Below are positions 60,660 through 64,000 of a stretch of 64,000 nucleotides of DNA, piece after piece (the stretch's first letter is position 1; each line of letters begins with the position of its first letter). The stretch lies in contig NW_024881868.1 of NCBI RefSeq assembly GCF_019059575.1, forward strand, positions 248,001 through 312,000, given 5' to 3'. Both the position numbers and the translations under genes were made by a program. Below the pieces are notes generated by a model. The model made no database searches. It was not told the DNA's origin and was given only the letters and a program-made list of their open reading frames with translations. The stretch is from Amphibalanus amphitrite (lineage: Eukaryota > Arthropoda > Thecostraca > Balanomorpha > Balanidae).

Positions 60660-63246
60660 CGTTGAAGAGTCGGCGCACTGTGAGCGCAGCATCCATGTCG
60701 TGTTGTCATGCCCACCGGCGGCTGCCGCCGCGACTGGGTGTCAGCGAGGTGCGAGTTATTATTATCGGAGGCAGCAGAGGTCGCTAGAGGGAAAGCCGGC
60801 ACTCAGGCGGAGCTGTCGTAAACGCTGCCGTCGACGCTGTGTGAATGGTTGATCGACGCCCGCTGTGAGCTACTCGTAGCGCAATACCTACTTGTAACCG
60901 GGAAGTACGGAGAGCTCGAAAGATGAGGCTTGCTGGCGAATGCTGCGCTTAACCCATAGCACAAATATTGGGTGGGACAAGTGCTTGGATTCGAGTCGTC
61001 ACTCAATTGCTACATACCGCACACCGCTGCAGCCACCAGTGAAGCATGCCCCATATGGTTACCATTTCCTGAAAGGTATATCCAACTGAGACATATTTTT
61101 TTTTTGACCCTGAAATTGAGTTTTATAGCTTAAGGGATTTAGCAAATGGCATCAAGCTATGGTATTGAGCAAATCGTATCGGAGGAGCATTGTGTTGCAA
61201 TCAAGCCTAGGTGACAGAACAGAGCACAACTAAATGAACAGCTCAAGTGTTGTCATTCTAACTTAACTAATTGTCTAATAGAATAGTGCGCATATGACAC
61301 AACCATAGCTATGTGCAGCCATGTGCATGATTTATACGCATGGATTTGCAAGGAAAACAGATATATCGCAGTAGGAGAAACTGCGATACGTTCTGAGCAC
61401 TGTTGGGGTCACAGTTTCAGCTCACATAAAGCCCACAGACTGGCGATAAACGTCTAATCAAATAGTGCCGCCACGACTGTATCTAACGGCATTGCCGAAA
61501 CGTGCAATGTTGCTGACATTCCATGTCTCTCGCCTTTTCTGTGGTTATCTGGGCGGCGCAATCTCACGGGCGAGCGGCCTGCACGGATCAGTGACACGCC
61601 CAAATGCTGCAGCCACAGTGACAGTTCGGTGTCCGAGATTTGGACTGAAGGAATGCAATAGCGGGTGGTGGCATTTACACTCCATGAAATGCGTTTCTCG
61701 TTTTTACAGACTTTCTTAAGTTCGTGAAGAATTAAACCCAATTTGTTTAAAAGTTTTGTTCGTGCAAGAATGTATTTGTCTCATAGATTGATCTATGAAA
61801 AAACGCAACAATAAATTGGATATCGGTGATGTCTTAGCTCTGAAAGTGATTTGTCGCCAGCTCTCAAGTCGGATTATCGTCTAGCTGGCCGAGCTCTCCA
61901 CTCACGTCATCATAGGTATGGATCCCCACTGACTTAGCCCGCCGGTCGACCGGCCGGGCGGCGCGGGCGATGCAGACAGTTTCTGAGGTGACAGCCCCGC
62001 CAGCACGCGCCGTTTGCGCCGACAGTGAAAGGAGTCTGTGCGGCGCGGCCACGGCCCGGGGTCGACAGCGACCGCCAGCCGGTGACGGTGACGTCACAGA
62101 GGGAAGCGTGACGTCACCGCGGGCGCAGTCCTGGAAAGACGAGGCCCGTGGGAAGTGTGCGCGGCTACGTCTGTTGTGACTGCCGATTGGGACATAATGA
62201 GACATCGCTAACGCCTCCGGCATAAAGTGAAAGAAAACACAGATGCAGCTTATCATAAGCTTTCGACAAGTGGCTGGTGGGTGACGCCGAGCCGGAACTT
62301 AAAGCCTACATGTTATTTACTTTGTCCCGGTAAGGTCAGTCTGAATGGCTAGCTCAGAAGGTCCCGAGCGCAGCGACCGGCCATCTTGAAAGTCAAATGC
62401 AGCACGCCACTCTGAAGTAGGGTGATGGCTGTTTTGCTGTGCGTCCAACTGAAGGTCGCAGCTTACAATATCGCCGCTTTTGATTGCCTTAATTGACCCA
62501 TTGACCCATAAATTACTCATTGATTGGGTACGCATTAACATAATCATTATGGACCGATGCAGGCAAATGTAACAGTCATTCTGCCAAATGCGTCACGATC
62601 TTGGCGATTGAGGCCCAGCCCTGGGACAGTTTGGTCCAGCCGTCTAGGATCTCGCTCCAGATCCCTGGGAACGTCACTACTCACTAGGGAATCACATTGG
62701 GCCCCAACCATAGACCAGTTGGACTCGGGGCCAATATTATAGGTCTGATTTAGTCTTTGACGTCATGAATCTGGGGCACAAGTCGACCGTAAAAAAACAC
62801 AATTCTTCAGATGTGCGTGGACTGTACTACCTGTCTCTTCTTGTTTTTAGAATCTTTTGATGCAATGTTTTCAGCGTGCATTCTGCCGAAGCGCCTGTGT
62901 TGGCTGTAAAGGCAGTTTTGTGGTCATTCATAAAACCCGATCGCACGCTTACGTTCATTTAGTCCCATTTCACTTTTGAATTACCGCTAGCATCAGGCCC
63001 GTTTTTTTTGTCGCTGTCAGAGTGAGCGCGTGCTCCCGGCGCCCGCTGACCCCACGGCTCGCCGGCCGATCTCTGCGACCCTGGTGGGGGGTCAGAGGTC
63101 ACCGATCTGCCGTCGCACCCTCCTTCCCTCTCCCTGCTCCTTTCCTCTCCCCAACATTGGGACGAGGACGCTGGCAGAGGCTTCCACGCGAGGCCGCGCA
63201 TCTCCTCTTTAAAACTCAGAACGGCCATAGGTCAGCAGGCTGAGGA

Positions 63247-63361
<115 letters not shown>

Positions 63362-63642
63362 CTGATCGCAGGGATAAGATGTGGACGCTAAAGATCGAAG
63401 CTGGACCATGTCATGCTTTCACCAATTAAAATGGCTGGTCATTCGTTCCCCCAGATCCCACTCGCAGGATTTGAGCGTTGGAATATCGCAAGCGTGGTAT
63501 TGGGCGAATGAGACTTCAGTCTGATTTGCATGGGTAACAAGTGGGTGATCGATAGAGTGTTGTAATACCACAGTTCGAATAGTCTAGCAAGTCACCATCA
63601 TTTGTTTGGCTCATTTCGCTGGTTGATGCAAAGTTCAAGCAG

Positions 63643-63705
63643 AAAATCGTTTAGCTATTAAATCATGAAATTAGCTAAACGATTTTAAAAAATCGTTTAG
63701 CTATT
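63643..63705. repeat. Triple inverted/direct repeat of AAAATCGTTTAGCTA
   Basis: Three copies of a 15-17-base word in the order direct, inverted, direct (about 63643, 63670-63686, 63688-63705), so the middle copy can pair with either neighbour. AT-rich setting; function unknown. Confidence 0.8.
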
Positions 63706-64000
63706 TTGTTTCGAGATTCTTAGATCTTTCAGTATAACCACGTTCTTCAACCAAGAATGAAAGAAACAGTCAGAACATTTGCGATTTCATGGAGGAAATC
63801 AACTTGAAAGAAAGATCACTATGCATAGATGGCCAATTACACATCTGCTTGGATCACCATTCACCAAAACAAATTTTATGATCGCCTTTAAACGATATTG
63901 CAGAGCTAAGAAGCTGCAAAGCGCATGTGTTTCAACACTTTTCACTAACTAGCTAGCTGGCCACATTGTTTATAAAGTCCCCAGCATTTCAGCAAAAGCA

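Overview
This is a nuclear genomic window from an arthropod, most likely a crustacean; a barnacle is a guess I cannot prove. Genes are sparse and split by GT-AG introns. One is a chitin deacetylase with a peritrophin-type chitin-binding domain, and the HSP70 promoter has a TATA box about 30 bases before an arthropod-type TCAGT initiator. Much of the rest is DNA transposons, satellites and GC-rich islands. Nothing bacterial, no CRISPR array and no rRNA were seen.

Layout. (1) Bases 2392-3472, + strand: the last three exons of an SLC22-type organic cation transporter. (2) 3650-4520: a piggyBac-type non-autonomous element between TTAA sites. (3) 5787-9195, - strand: a complete six-exon 2-oxoglutarate/Fe(II) dioxygenase of the isopenicillin-N-synthase-like family (334 aa), with a TGACC-rich inverted-repeat element in one intron. 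(4) 10541-12421, + strand: an intronless cytosolic HSP70 (626 aa) whose C-terminus is EETE instead of EEVD. (5) 14283-37590, - strand: a CDA5-like chitin deacetylase of at least 978 aa in 17 recognised exons. Two of these are a mutually exclusive pair of identical length (226 nt each). Its introns hold a second copy of the piggyBac-type element (24939-25819), a nested transposon block (29205-34052), a 100-base-arm hairpin and several microsatellites.

(6) 37733-42501: a hAT-type element with a perfect 8-base target duplication and two long satellite arrays inside. (7) 44192-45181: a third TTAA element, with related ends, a different interior and many AGGTCA half-sites. (8) 45186-64000: no recognisable gene; GC-rich islands recur every 1-2 kb in AT-rich sequence, plus simple repeats. 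This may be regulatory or upstream intronic sequence, and the first exon(s) of the deacetylase gene may lie here or beyond the window.

The genes do not form a pathway. The deacetylase would act on extracellular chitin (cuticle or tracheal-type matrices), HSP70 in cytosolic protein folding, the transporter at the plasma membrane, and the dioxygenase in soluble oxidative metabolism of unknown substrate. Exon boundaries were placed by hand from splice signals, reading phase and family resemblance. All phases agree along both multi-exon - strand genes.
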